64,000 nt of DNA from CASICS01 sp045564455 (GCA_045564455.1 JBJLHG010000002.1:744001-808000); one strand, 5' to 3'. Counted from the stretch's first letter, positions 43,173-52,929 are shown. Numbers and translations are program-made. The notes: a model not told the origin generated them from the sequence alone.

Positions 43173-44025
43173 CAATAAAGAATATATATTAAGAGTTACC
43201 TGTCCAGATACTTTTGGATTAGTAGCCCAAGTATCGAAATTCTTAAATGATTCAGGTCTTTTTATTATTGATTCGGCTCATTTTGGTGATCCAGAAACAA
43301 GTAAATTTTTTATGAGAGTTAAAGTTATTTCTCCAAAAAAAAACTTAGATCACAAAGACTTTTCAAAAAAATTTTCAGAATTAGCTAAATCATTGAAGAT
43401 AGAATGGTCTCTTAGCGACGCATCTATTAAATTTAAGACAGCTATATTTGTTTCGAAATTTAGTCATTGTCTGCAAGATTTACTTTATCGTGCGAGTGTT
43501 GGATCTTTAAATATTGATATTAATTGCGTTATTTCTAATCACCCTGATTTGGAGAAAATTGCAAATAGGTATGATATTCCTTTTCATCATGTGCCTATAA
43601 AATCAAATACGAAAGAAACAGCTGAAAAAGAAATGCAAGATATATTAGCAAAAAATCAAATTGAGCTCTTAGTTTTAGCAAGATACATGCAAATTTTATC
43701 TGATGAATTTTGTGAAAAATACTATGGAAATATTATAAATATTCATCATTCTTTTCTGCCAAGTTTTAAAGGAGCCAAGCCCTATCATCAAGCATATTCA
43801 AAAGGGGTTAAAATATTAGGTGCTACAGCGCATTATGTTTCAGCGGAATTGGATGAGGGGCCAATAATAGAGCAGTCTGTAGATCGCATCAATCATTCAA
43901 TGACTCCTAAAGAAATGGAAATTATTGGAAGAGATATTGAATCTATTACTCTAGCTAAAGCAGTGAAATATCATACCGAGCAAAGAATTTTTCTTAACGA
44001 AAATAAAACAGTAATTTTTAACTAA
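43165..44025 (+). CDS. purU: formyltetrahydrofolate deformylase
   Basis: Hydrolyses 10-formyl-THF to formate and THF, which balances one-carbon pools. The 286 residues have an N-terminal ACT domain (about 5-85, beginning ILRVTCPDTFGLVAQVSKFL) and a formyltransferase-fold domain with NIHHSFLPSFKGAKPYHQAY and the catalytic Asp in SAELDEGPIIEQ. The start overlaps the preceding gene by 8 bases. Confidence 0.95.
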   Translation: MNSNKEYILRVTCPDTFGLVAQVSKFLNDSGLFIIDSAHFGDPETSKFFMRVKVISPKKNLDHKDFSKKFSELAKSLKIEWSLSDASIKFKTAIFVSKFSHCLQDLLYRASVGSLNIDINCVISNHPDLEKIANRYDIPFHHVPIKSNTKETAEKEMQDILAKNQIELLVLARYMQILSDEFCEKYYGNIINIHHSFLPSFKGAKPYHQAYSKGVKILGATAHYVSAELDEGPIIEQSVDRINHSMTPKEMEIIGRDIESITLAKAVKYHTEQRIFLNENKTVIFN

Positions 44026-44038
44026 TAAGGAGAAAATA

Positions 44039-44425
44039 ATGGGAGCATCTATGAAAGGCTATTCAACTATCGGAACTAATAACAAAGAAGCTGCAGAAAT
44101 ATTCTATGATGGCGTATTGGGACAATTAGATCCTATTAAATTTCCAGCTAACGACAGAATAACTATGTGGATGTCAAAAGAGGACAAATCAGTTATTTTG
44201 GCAGTTTCTATTCCTTATGATGGAGAGCAAGCAACTAATGGAAATGGAACTATGAAGGCTATAGCATTAAATTCCCATGAAGAAGTTCACCAAATGTATG
44301 ATAAAGCAATCGAGCTAGGAGCTACTGATGATGGAGCTCCCGGGATGAGAGCAGGAACTTTTTATGGTGCTTATGTGTACGATCTTGATGGTAACAAGCT
44401 TTGCTTTTTTAACTTCGGATCTTAA
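44039..44425 (+). CDS. VOC (glyoxalase-like) superfamily protein
   Basis: A 128-residue protein with paired beta-alpha-beta-beta-beta units: a first half opening GYSTIGTNNKEAAEIFYDGV and a second with YGAYVYDLDGNKLCFF, the usual metal/ligand ends of VOC proteins. It matches small glyoxalase-like proteins of unknown substrate. AAGGAG (44029-44034) precedes the ATG. It follows purU by 13 bases. Its TAA interlocks with the opposite-strand stop in TTAA at 44422-44425. Confidence 0.8.
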   Translation: MGASMKGYSTIGTNNKEAAEIFYDGVLGQLDPIKFPANDRITMWMSKEDKSVILAVSIPYDGEQATNGNGTMKAIALNSHEEVHQMYDKAIELGATDDGAPGMRAGTFYGAYVYDLDGNKLCFFNFGS

Positions 44426-45585
44426 TTTAAAGCTTGTTCTATATCTTCAATTAGATCACTTAAAGTTTCTATTCCAACTGATAGTCTAATTAGACCATCA
44501 GTTATTCCGATTTTCTTTCTTGTTTCAGCAGGTAAAGATGCATGAGTCATTAGCGCTGGATGTTCTATTAAGCTTTCAACCCCCCCTAAGCTTTCAGCCA
44601 ATGTAAAAATTTTAGTTTTTTTAAGAAATTTTCTTGAAGCATCTATTCCTCCATTAACCTCTATGGAGATTATTCCACCGAAACCATTCATTTGCTTTTT
44701 AGCTATTTCGTGCTGAGGGTGATTTTCTAGTCCTGGATAAATAACTCTAGAAACTTTCTTATTAGTTTCTATCTCTTTTGCTATGGCAAAAGCATTTTCA
44801 TTATGTTTTTCCATTCTAATTGATAATGTTTTTAAACTTCTAAGTATTAAATAACTATCAAAAGAGCTCGTAATGGGCCCTAAAGAATTATGAATATTAT
44901 TCATCTGATTAATTAAGTTTTCATCATTTTTTCCGATTACTAGAACGCCAGCAATTAAGTCTGAATGACCGCCAAGATATTTTGTTGCTGAATGAAGAAC
45001 AATATCAATTCCAAAGTTTAAAGGTTTTTGTACATATGACGAAGCAAAGGTGTTATCACAGATAGATAAGATATTATTATTTTTTGCAAAGTTAGAAATT
45101 TCCTTGAGATCAACAATCTTGAGAAGTGGGTTAGTGGGAGTTTCTACAAATATCATTTTAGTTAAAGGCGTTAAGGCATCCTCTAAATTTTTTATATCAG
45201 TCATATCGACATAAGTTACTTTGATTCCTTGAGACTTAATTTTAATTTCATTAAAAAGTCTTACAGTTCCACCATATAAATCATCCATTGCTATAACATG
45301 ATCACCAGGTTTTAAAAGTTCTACACAGGCTGAGATAGCTGCAACTCCTGAAGAAAAACCATAGCCTGCAACACCTTCCTCTAAACTTGCCATGCAATCT
45401 TCAAATGCTTTTCTTGTTGGGTTGCCTGATCTTGAGTAATCAAATCCTTGATGAATTCCAGGACTTTCCTGTTTATAAGTAGAAGCTGTATAGATTGGAG
45501 TCATGACAGCACCTGTAGATGGGTCAGGTCTTTGGCCAGCATGAATTGCTCTTGTTTCAAATCCTTTTTTTTCTATATCTTTCAT
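44422..45585 (-). CDS. cystathionine gamma-lyase / gamma-synthase (PLP, Cys/Met family)
   Basis: PLP enzyme of the trans-sulfuration family, 387 residues from the ATG at 45585. The PLP lysine is Lys202 in LHSATKYLGGHSDLIAG, with substrate-binding YSRSGNPTRKAFEDCMASLE and DNTFASSYVQKPL. A TTG start at 45612 exists but would overlap the upstream gene by 22 bases, so the ATG giving GFETRAIHAGQRPDPSTG is preferred. Coupling with a cystathionine beta-synthase 5 bases upstream argues for gamma-lyase (homocysteine to cysteine, reverse trans-sulfuration). Gamma-synthase cannot be excluded from sequence. Confidence 0.88.
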   Translation of the reverse strand: MKDIEKKGFETRAIHAGQRPDPSTGAVMTPIYTASTYKQESPGIHQGFDYSRSGNPTRKAFEDCMASLEEGVAGYGFSSGVAAISACVELLKPGDHVIAMDDLYGGTVRLFNEIKIKSQGIKVTYVDMTDIKNLEDALTPLTKMIFVETPTNPLLKIVDLKEISNFAKNNNILSICDNTFASSYVQKPLNFGIDIVLHSATKYLGGHSDLIAGVLVIGKNDENLINQMNNIHNSLGPITSSFDSYLILRSLKTLSIRMEKHNENAFAIAKEIETNKKVSRVIYPGLENHPQHEIAKKQMNGFGGIISIEVNGGIDASRKFLKKTKIFTLAESLGGVESLIEHPALMTHASLPAETRKKIGITDGLIRLSVGIETLSDLIEDIEQALN

Positions 45586-45590
45586 ATATT

Positions 45591-46559
45591 TTAAATATTC
45601 TTTGCTATCCAATCTTTATTGAAAGCTTTGGACAGATATTTATTACCTGTGTCACAGATAAGTGTAACAACAGTTTTTGGTTCTGTTTGTTTTTTACACC
45701 ATTTTACAGCGGCGTCTACCAATGTTCCGCATGATGATCCTGCAAGAATTCCCTCATCTTTTAAAAGACTATCCAACATCATGAAAGCTTCTTTATCAGA
45801 AACATAGATTCCTTCATCAATTACATCTAAATTAAGAGTATCAGGAATATAATCTTCTCCAATGCCTTCCACTAGCCAAGAGCCTCCTACATAATCATAT
45901 TTTCCTGTATTAACTGCGTCTGCAACAACCGATCCTTCTGGATCTGCAACAATAATCTTAATTTCTGAGTTTTTTGATTTTAAATATTTCCCTACTCCAC
46001 TTATAGTACCTCCAGTTCCAACTCCCGCAACAAAAGCGTCTATATTTCCCTCCATTTGACTCCATATTTCAGGTCCAGTAGTTTCTTCATGTACTTTTGG
46101 ATTGGAAGGATTTTCAAATTGATTTGTAAAAAAAGAATTCGGTATAGTACTTAACAAATTTTCAGCGATGGAATGATAATGCTCCGGATGTCCTTTTTCA
46201 ACATCAGATCTTGTTATGATTATTTCAACACCCATAGCTTCAAGGTGCATAATCTTTTCAGAGCTCATTTTGTCTGGAATAACCAAGATTAATTTAAAAC
46301 CGTTTAATTTAGCAGCTAATGCTAATCCTATTCCTGTGTTACCGGCAGTACATTCAATAATTGTCGAACCATTCTTAAGTAATCCATTCTCTTTTGCATC
46401 TTCAATCATTTTCAACCCAACTCTATCTTTGATGGATCCAAATGGATTTAGGCTCTCCATTTTCACATATAGATCACATGGCCCAGTATCAATGTTATTT
46501 ATTTTGACAACTGGAGTATCTCCAATCATTTCAAGTACATTTTCATATTTTGATTTCAT
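45591..46559 (-). CDS. cystathionine beta-synthase / cysteine synthase family enzyme
   Basis: A 322-residue fold type II PLP enzyme. The PLP lysine is Lys44 in NPFGSIKDRVGLKMIEDA; AGNTGIGLALAAKLNGFKLI and the phosphate loop GVGTGGTISGVGKYL are present. The Gly-Ser-Ile-Lys-Asp-Arg segment and the CTAGNTGIG run are closer to cystathionine beta-synthase than to CysK. There is no regulatory CBS pair. Together with the next gene it should convert homocysteine + serine to cysteine. Confidence 0.88.
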   Translation of the reverse strand: MKSKYENVLEMIGDTPVVKINNIDTGPCDLYVKMESLNPFGSIKDRVGLKMIEDAKENGLLKNGSTIIECTAGNTGIGLALAAKLNGFKLILVIPDKMSSEKIMHLEAMGVEIIITRSDVEKGHPEHYHSIAENLLSTIPNSFFTNQFENPSNPKVHEETTGPEIWSQMEGNIDAFVAGVGTGGTISGVGKYLKSKNSEIKIIVADPEGSVVADAVNTGKYDYVGGSWLVEGIGEDYIPDTLNLDVIDEGIYVSDKEAFMMLDSLLKDEGILAGSSCGTLVDAAVKWCKKQTEPKTVVTLICDTGNKYLSKAFNKDWIAKNI

Positions 46560-46563
46560 TTTT

Positions 46564-46692
46564 TTAAGAGGGGGTTAATTTTTTTTTGCGATTATACTTG
46601 GTCTTGTCTTCAAAAACCTTTGTAGAGTTAAATTTTTTTGCATTTTTAGCAACAGGATTTCTCTTTGATGCTTTTTTATTTTTATCCTTCAT
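46564..46692 (-). CDS. small basic protein, unknown
   Basis: A 42-residue open frame in the gap between the DSBA-fold gene and the cystathionine beta-synthase gene. It starts MKDKNKKASKRNPVAKNAKK and ends FEDKTKYNRKKKLTPS. The NPVAKN...KFN...DKxKYxRK pattern resembles small conserved basic proteins of proteobacteria annotated only as hypothetical. The frame is clean despite a 9-A run near its end. It shows a weak AAGAAG before the ATG. It is too short for most gene finders, so it may be missed in related genomes. Confidence 0.6.
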   Translation of the reverse strand: MKDKNKKASKRNPVAKNAKKFNSTKVFEDKTKYNRKKKLTPS

Positions 46693-46727
46693 AGCATCTT
46701 CTTAGATGATAAAAGCTTCTATAAGTT

Positions 46728-48074
46728 CTAATTATTACAGCGTTTATATATCTCTTCTTTTAATAACCAAATTCTATCTTGTCCCCAAACATAAAAAGGA
46801 TCACTATCGTCTGAATTAGTTATTTTAAAACTAGGAACTCCCCAACAATTCCCAGAATACATATCATTGCAGTTGTCATTTAAGATTTTTTTCCATCTTT
46901 TAGTATTCAATTCTTTTTTTATAATTGTCCAATCTAACTCAAGACTCTCAACCAGTTCTTTCAAAAAACTCTTTTCTCCAATATTTATACCATCCTGAAA
47001 TGATGCTTTTAACAGCGCATCAATATATTCAAAGCCTTTGCCATATTCATCTATTTTTGGAAATAGGGAATAAGCAAGTCTCGCTGGTTTACCAATAGGC
47101 GAGTATATAGATTTCATTTCATATCCATATTTTCTTCCTTCTCTAGCTGCATCAGAAATAATATATTTTGCTTTAAAATCTGGAATTACCATCATTCGCA
47201 TCAACATTGGCAAAACTGGTTTTGTTATTAAATTTATCGGATATTCTTCACTTAACTCTCTTATCCTTTTTACACTTACAAATGTATATGGACTATTCAA
47301 AGAAGGGTAGTAATATAGATTTAATTTCTTATCTGAGTTTAAGAACTCTGGTGCAGTAGTGTTTAATGAACATACTAATTCATCAGAGGGAATTTTTTTA
47401 AGACCTAGTTCATTCAGCCTTGTCTCTAAGTGGTTGATTCGATCTACGCCCCAATAAAGCTCTTTCTCATAATAAAAAGCCGAACCAAAATAATAACCAC
47501 TTTCATCTCTTATTTTATTACCAGAGAGGATTTTTTCACTGATAACTGAATCAGAAGAGCTATGCAATTTAAGGAGATCATCCAAAATATTTTCATTATT
47601 TTCCCATAATGCAGAACTTACTTTTTTTCCTATTTCGAAAAAATCTTTTTCTTTTACCGAGCAAAGAATAGAATTTGCTATCTTGACCAATTTTTTATCT
47701 GGATATGAGTCACTAGAAAAATTGATATTATAAAAAGGAGATATTCTATGAACGTCTTCTAAGCAATATTTTTCATATAAAGATGGCTCGTGGATAGCAA
47801 CTGAATTTTCTTCTCCAACCAAGACAGGTTTAAGCAAAATATTGTACTCAGATATTAGCTTGTCTACATATTGAATAGTTAAGTGAGAGTAAGGGTCATC
47901 AACTTTATGAAAGTACAAGACTTCATGAGGTCTATTTTCTTCCTTGCGTTTTATTTCAGATTTTTCACGAACAGCTTTAAAGTTCTCAAAACTAGAGAAC
48001 ATGTTCATAGCTCGGTTTCTTACTTTATAAATTAAAGTTCTTCTAGCAAGAATATTCCTTATTAATTTAAGCAT
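46728..48074 (-). CDS. tandem DSBA-fold protein (HCCA isomerase / GST-kappa-like)
   Basis: A 448-residue protein with two thioredoxin-fold units of the DSBA/2-hydroxychromene-2-carboxylate isomerase type. The first starts at EVLYFHKVDDPYSHLTIQYV (about 51-70) and the second at LNLYYYPSLNSPYTFVSVKR (about 250-269). The expected C-terminal WGVPSFKIT cis-Pro motif is near 420. The active-site CxxC of oxidative DsbA is absent, matching glutathione-type (kappa) relatives. It overlaps the acyl-CoA synthetase stop by one base (TAATG) and follows a GST gene, so a glutathione-linked lipid pathway is possible. Confidence 0.75.
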   Translation of the reverse strand: MLKLIRNILARRTLIYKVRNRAMNMFSSFENFKAVREKSEIKRKEENRPHEVLYFHKVDDPYSHLTIQYVDKLISEYNILLKPVLVGEENSVAIHEPSLYEKYCLEDVHRISPFYNINFSSDSYPDKKLVKIANSILCSVKEKDFFEIGKKVSSALWENNENILDDLLKLHSSSDSVISEKILSGNKIRDESGYYFGSAFYYEKELYWGVDRINHLETRLNELGLKKIPSDELVCSLNTTAPEFLNSDKKLNLYYYPSLNSPYTFVSVKRIRELSEEYPINLITKPVLPMLMRMMVIPDFKAKYIISDAAREGRKYGYEMKSIYSPIGKPARLAYSLFPKIDEYGKGFEYIDALLKASFQDGINIGEKSFLKELVESLELDWTIIKKELNTKRWKKILNDNCNDMYSGNCWGVPSFKITNSDDSDPFYVWGQDRIWLLKEEIYKRCNN

Positions 48075-49837
48075 TAAATTCTTTCTTCTCCTGATTGAAT
48101 CTTTTGATATAGATCATCATTTAATTCAATATATTTATTATTTTGAAGGAAAAAGATTGGATCATTAGATGTTGCTGGATTAAATCCTAATTTTTTAAGA
48201 TCTTCTTTTTGATGTTTAAATGTACCTGTGGTTTGCATAGTATTTGTAACTTTCAAGAAATAAGGTTTTTGAAAAGCATTTAAATTATCATTTACATGTT
48301 CAGCAAATCTATCTATATCAAAATCTATTGCTACGTTCATCATAGCCATACCGGCTTTTCCTTCAGCAGATTTAACTTCAACTCCATAAACATTTGCATC
48401 AAGAACTTCTGAAAATTTATTAACAATCGCTGCAACCTCCATGGTTGAAACATTTTCACTTTTCCATCTATATGTATCTCCAACCCTATCTGCAAACGAT
48501 AGCCAATTATTTTCATGCAACTTAATTAAATCTCCTGTATTAAAAAAGGTGTCACCACTTTTGAATACATCATTCATAATTTTTTTTACTGAAGCTTGCT
48601 TGTCTCTGTAGCCTTGATATTTAGCTGTTAGAGAAATTGCTTGAATATACAAACCGGTTTCTCCAACTTTTACTTTTTGACAAAAACCTTTTGAATCCAG
48701 TATTGGTTCACCACTATCTAAATTACATTTAATTACTGAAGAATCAGATCTTTTTCTTCCAATTAGTCCAGGTCTTCCAGCCATATTTACAACCATGCCA
48801 ACAGCTTCAGTTGCCCCATACATTTCGACTATTTTAGAAACGCCAAATCTTTTTTGAAAAGAATCCCAAATATCTGGCCTTAAACCATTACCTGAAATAA
48901 CTCTTATATTATGATCTTTATCTAACGAGGAAGCAGGATTGTTCATTAGATATCTTAATAATTCACCTACATATACAAATGCAGTGGCTTTATGTTTTTT
49001 TATATCAGACCAAAATTCAGATGCAGAAAACTTGGGTTTTATTATAGTTGCGCAACCAGCTCTTAAGGAGGCTCCCCATCCATATAAAAGGCCAGTAGAG
49101 TGATACAAAGGAAGAGTTAAATAGAATATATCTTCATGTTTAAAATTAAATCCAAAAAACTGACCTGCATAGCTTCCTTTGACTAATTTTGCATGGTCTA
49201 CTAAAGCAGCTTTAGGTAAGCCTGTCGTTCCTGAAGTGAAAATATAAGCAGCAGTCTCTATTAATTTTACTTTGATTTTAGAAGGATTTTCATAGGATTT
49301 AGATTCTATGGCTATGTCATCATAACCAGCAGGTACATCTTCACTATCTTTTGTTAGCAAAATAGGAATATCTATTAAATCGCTTCCTTCTATAGATTTT
49401 TTTAATTTTTCTAAATGCGAAGCTCCACAAATTACAGCTTTCGATTCAGAAATAGAGATAACATGTTTTAATCCCTCGCCAGTAACAGTCGTATTAATTA
49501 AAGCCGCTATCGCTCCTATTCTATTAGCTGCAATAAAAAGCATTAAAAAATCTGGACAATTATCCATGAGTAAAGCAAAAGATTGATCTTTTGAGATATC
49601 TTTAGATTGAAGAAAAGCAGCATATCTATCTATTTTCTTATCTGCTTCTAGCCAAGTAATTTTTTCATCATTAAATATGAAAGCTACATCATTGGGATAT
49701 TTTTTAACATTTTCTAAAAAGAATGTATCTAAACTCATTTCTCTATCATCCTTCCAAATGAATAAAAAGCGAGGTATACCTTTAATGTAGTAATCTAAAT
49801 CCTCCAAAATACCCTTAACAGCCCATTTCACACTCAT
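48074..49837 (-). CDS. long-chain acyl-CoA synthetase, FATP type
   Basis: Adenylate-forming ligase, 587 residues. The AMP-binding motif is YIFTSGTTGLPKAALVDHAK, followed by MYGATEAVGMV and the hinge FADRVGDTYRWKSENVSTME, the form seen in the FATP/VLACS branch of acyl-CoA synthetases. Start chosen at 49837 because AGGGGG lies 7 bases before it; an upstream ATG at 49864 would overlap the GST gene and has no ribosome site. It likely activates long-chain or bile-acid-like carboxylates. Confidence 0.87.
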   Translation of the reverse strand: MSVKWAVKGILEDLDYYIKGIPRFLFIWKDDREMSLDTFFLENVKKYPNDVAFIFNDEKITWLEADKKIDRYAAFLQSKDISKDQSFALLMDNCPDFLMLFIAANRIGAIAALINTTVTGEGLKHVISISESKAVICGASHLEKLKKSIEGSDLIDIPILLTKDSEDVPAGYDDIAIESKSYENPSKIKVKLIETAAYIFTSGTTGLPKAALVDHAKLVKGSYAGQFFGFNFKHEDIFYLTLPLYHSTGLLYGWGASLRAGCATIIKPKFSASEFWSDIKKHKATAFVYVGELLRYLMNNPASSLDKDHNIRVISGNGLRPDIWDSFQKRFGVSKIVEMYGATEAVGMVVNMAGRPGLIGRKRSDSSVIKCNLDSGEPILDSKGFCQKVKVGETGLYIQAISLTAKYQGYRDKQASVKKIMNDVFKSGDTFFNTGDLIKLHENNWLSFADRVGDTYRWKSENVSTMEVAAIVNKFSEVLDANVYGVEVKSAEGKAGMAMMNVAIDFDIDRFAEHVNDNLNAFQKPYFLKVTNTMQTTGTFKHQKEDLKKLGFNPATSNDPIFFLQNNKYIELNDDLYQKIQSGEERI

Positions 49838-49839
49838 AT

Positions 49840-50850
49840 TTATCCCCCTAAATAATTTAAACAACCAGTTTTTTCCAAAATTGGTTTCAATGATGCTTTA
49901 ACGTTTATTCTTTCATATTTTTCTCTTAATGCCATTAATGATTTAGCATGATATTTTTGTGATTTCTGAGTAAATTCATTTCCCTCTAAATCTATAGAAA
50001 ATTCATCTTTATCAGTATTTATAGCTTTTAAATTTGCATGTGACCACGGTAAGAATAATCCTCCTATTTCTTTTTCAAGAATAGGTTCTATAGTTTTATG
50101 GACGTCACTCCAACCTACAAAATCTCCTTCTATTTTAGGATTTACCATTTTTTTAATCCAATTAACTAGGTTGGGTCTTTGGTTTAGAAGATCTCTTGCC
50201 GTCACATCGACCCAAGAATTATATAGTTGACCCCACAAACCAAAATCAGCAATGCTTGGTCTTCCACCAAATATATAGGGAAAGATTTTAAAATGATCGT
50301 CTAAAAGCTTTATTAACCTTTTAAATGAAGATTCTATCTGATCTTTATTTTTATCACTTGATCCAACAAAAGAAACTCTGGGAATCATTCTCTTTTTAAC
50401 CATTTGCGCTCCTTTTTCTAAAGCTAGAGAAGAAATAATTGGTATATATTTTAATGATGCTGGAACATTTAAAGCCGCTATGCGTTTTGATGTTAAATTT
50501 TGATCTGCTTCGTAAGACCATCTATAGTGGAACATATGCTTATTTCCCCACTCATCGGCATATTCCTCTATTAGTGCTGCCAAAAAAGATAAACGTGAAT
50601 CTTCTGGATAAATGCTTGGATTTGTATGTTTTTTTTCTAAAAATTCAATTATTGGAGTCGAATCTTGCATTGACCAACCTTCAGAAGATAATAATAAAGG
50701 AACTAAAGGGAGCTTAGCGTGTTCAATGAAGTCTTTTGATCGTTGCTTTGTTATCCATTTATGAGAAATATTTTTATATCTTAAGTAGGATCTTACTTTA
50801 ATTGAAAATGGAGAAATTTCTGCTCCAAATAATTTATAGACTTCTTTCAT
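49840..50850 (-). CDS. glutathione S-transferase-like protein
   Basis: A 336-residue protein. The N-terminal glutaredoxin-like domain is KLFGAEISPFSIKVRSYLRY (about 6-25) with VPLLLSSEGWSMQDSTPIIE, the cis-Pro/ESxxI glutathione site (here Asp-Ser). The C-terminal helical domain includes GGRPSIADFGLWGQLYNSWV. Longer than the usual 200-220 residues because of a C-terminal extension of about 100. It stands 4 bases downstream of prlC and 2 upstream of the acyl-CoA synthetase. Confidence 0.8.
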   Translation of the reverse strand: MKEVYKLFGAEISPFSIKVRSYLRYKNISHKWITKQRSKDFIEHAKLPLVPLLLSSEGWSMQDSTPIIEFLEKKHTNPSIYPEDSRLSFLAALIEEYADEWGNKHMFHYRWSYEADQNLTSKRIAALNVPASLKYIPIISSLALEKGAQMVKKRMIPRVSFVGSSDKNKDQIESSFKRLIKLLDDHFKIFPYIFGGRPSIADFGLWGQLYNSWVDVTARDLLNQRPNLVNWIKKMVNPKIEGDFVGWSDVHKTIEPILEKEIGGLFLPWSHANLKAINTDKDEFSIDLEGNEFTQKSQKYHAKSLMALREKYERINVKASLKPILEKTGCLNYLGG

Positions 50851-50854
50851 TGAC

Positions 50855-52876
50855 TTAAGCTAAACCTCTTTTCTTTAAAAGTCTTAAAGGGTTTGGCTCT
50901 GAACCATTAAATTTTTTAAACTGACTCATCAAATCTTTAGAATTTCCTGAAGAATAAACTAATTCTTTTAATTTTTTCCCTAAATCTTTATTAAAAATTC
51001 CATTTTTTTCGAATCCTTCAAAAGCAGAGGAGTCCAGAACTTCAGACCACATATAACTGTAGTAACTCGCAGAGTATCCGCCAGCAAAGATATGACTAAA
51101 ATTTGTACTTTGATATCTACTATCAATTTCAATTGGCAACCCTTTCTCTTTAAATAATTTTTTTTCAAATAAATTAACGTCTTCAATTTCTTTTTTTTCT
51201 GTATGCCAAGCTAAATCTAAGTATGAAGCAGCTATATATTCTGTTGTTGCAAAACCTTGATTGAATTTTTGACTAGCAAGATATTTACTCATTAATTCTT
51301 CTGGAATTCTCTCACCTGTTTCGTGATGAGTAGCAAATTCAAAAAGAACTTCAGGATTCCTTATCCAGTTTTCCATCATTTGCGAAGGGAACTCGACATA
51401 ATCTCTCGGTACGCTCGTCCCTGAGAGAGAAGGGTATGTTACATCAGATAGCAATCCATGAAGAGCATGTCCAAATTCATGAAACAAAGTAATCGCATGC
51501 TCTAAATTAAGTAATACCGGACTTAGACCTATAGGTTTTGGAAAATTACATACATTGATGATAATCGGAAGAACAACTCCATCATTCTTACTTTGATCTC
51601 TGTAACTTGTCATCCAAGCGCCACCTTGCTTAGAAGGTCTTGCATAATAATCAGTTAAAAAAATTCCAATTAAATTATCTTCTTGATCGATAACTTCATA
51701 GCCTTCAACATCTTCATGATATTTTGGAAATTTTTCAATCTCTTTAAATTTAATATCAAATAATCTCTCTGCCGTCGTAAAAGCAGCATTTCTAATATTA
51801 GTTAAAGAAAGATATGGTTGTATTTCTGATTCAGAAAAATCATATTTTTCTTTTCTAACCTTTTCAGAATAATATCCCCAATCCCAGGCTTCTAGAGAGA
51901 AATTATTTCCCTCTTTTTGAATAATTTCTTGCATTTCAATAACTTCATCTTGGGCTCTATTAATTGCTGGCTTCCAGACTTTATCTAATAATTTAACAAC
52001 ATTATCTTTATCTTCGGCCATTGTATCTTCTAGTGATAGATCTGCATGACTATCAAAACCAAGGAGCTTGGCTTTGGTGTGTCTAAGCGATGCCATCGAC
52101 TTTATGATTTCTTCATTATTTTCTGAATTATCATTATTTCCTCTATTGAGATAGCCTTTATATAGTTTCTCTCGTAAATTTCTATTTTTTGAGTGAGTCA
52201 GAAAGGGATAAAGAGTTTCTCTTGTAGGGTTAAACACCCACGAATTTTCTAAATTTTCATTTTTAGCATCCAATCTAGCTTTTTGAATTAAATTATCTGG
52301 TAGACCTTCTAAATCTGATTTTAAATCCACTATTAATTTAAAATTATTAGTCTCTTTTAAAACATTTTGATTAAATTTTAATGAAAGAGAAGAAAGTTTT
52401 TCATTGATAGACTGCATTTTTTTTCTATCAAATTCACCTAAAAGCGCTCCTCTTGATTTAAAATTTTTGTAAATTACCTCAGTGAGTCTCTTTTGCTCAG
52501 GATCCAAAGCATCTCTTTTATCAAACACCTGCTTTATTTTCGTAAATAATTTTTGATTTAGAATAATTTCATCATTGTGCCTAGATAATATTGGGCTGAT
52601 TTTTGCTGCAATTTCATTCAACTCATCAGAAGAATCTGCGGATAGCAAATTATAAAAAATTCTACTAACTCTGCTTAAATCTTTTCCCGATTTTTCTAAA
52701 GCATTAAGAATATTTTCAAAACTTGGTTCTTCTGAGTTTTCAATTATTTTATCTATTTCAGAATTATGGATTTTTATCGATTTCTCAAAAGCAGGCACAT
52801 AGTCTGTTAAAGAAAATTTATTAAATTCAGGAATGCCATATTTATTCTCAAACTTTTCTAGAAGTGGATTTTTCAT
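50855..52876 (-). CDS. prlC: oligopeptidase A (M3 metallopeptidase)
   Basis: Cytoplasmic zinc peptidase degrading signal peptides and short peptides. The 673 residues match the E. coli length (680). The zinc site is His466-Glu467-x-x-His470 in LFHEFGHALHG, with the third ligand region SQMMENWIRNPEVL downstream. The N-terminus NPLLEKFENKYGIPEFNKF is typical of PrlC. It begins a reverse run prlC > GST > acyl-CoA synthetase > DSBA-fold; whether they share a promoter is not shown. Confidence 0.95.
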   Translation of the reverse strand: MKNPLLEKFENKYGIPEFNKFSLTDYVPAFEKSIKIHNSEIDKIIENSEEPSFENILNALEKSGKDLSRVSRIFYNLLSADSSDELNEIAAKISPILSRHNDEIILNQKLFTKIKQVFDKRDALDPEQKRLTEVIYKNFKSRGALLGEFDRKKMQSINEKLSSLSLKFNQNVLKETNNFKLIVDLKSDLEGLPDNLIQKARLDAKNENLENSWVFNPTRETLYPFLTHSKNRNLREKLYKGYLNRGNNDNSENNEEIIKSMASLRHTKAKLLGFDSHADLSLEDTMAEDKDNVVKLLDKVWKPAINRAQDEVIEMQEIIQKEGNNFSLEAWDWGYYSEKVRKEKYDFSESEIQPYLSLTNIRNAAFTTAERLFDIKFKEIEKFPKYHEDVEGYEVIDQEDNLIGIFLTDYYARPSKQGGAWMTSYRDQSKNDGVVLPIIINVCNFPKPIGLSPVLLNLEHAITLFHEFGHALHGLLSDVTYPSLSGTSVPRDYVEFPSQMMENWIRNPEVLFEFATHHETGERIPEELMSKYLASQKFNQGFATTEYIAASYLDLAWHTEKKEIEDVNLFEKKLFKEKGLPIEIDSRYQSTNFSHIFAGGYSASYYSYMWSEVLDSSAFEGFEKNGIFNKDLGKKLKELVYSSGNSKDLMSQFKKFNGSEPNPLRLLKKRGLA

Positions 52877-52929
52877 AATATTTAAATTTTATGTATGTTT
52901 TTAATTTTAAAAAGGATAATAAGTTTGCC

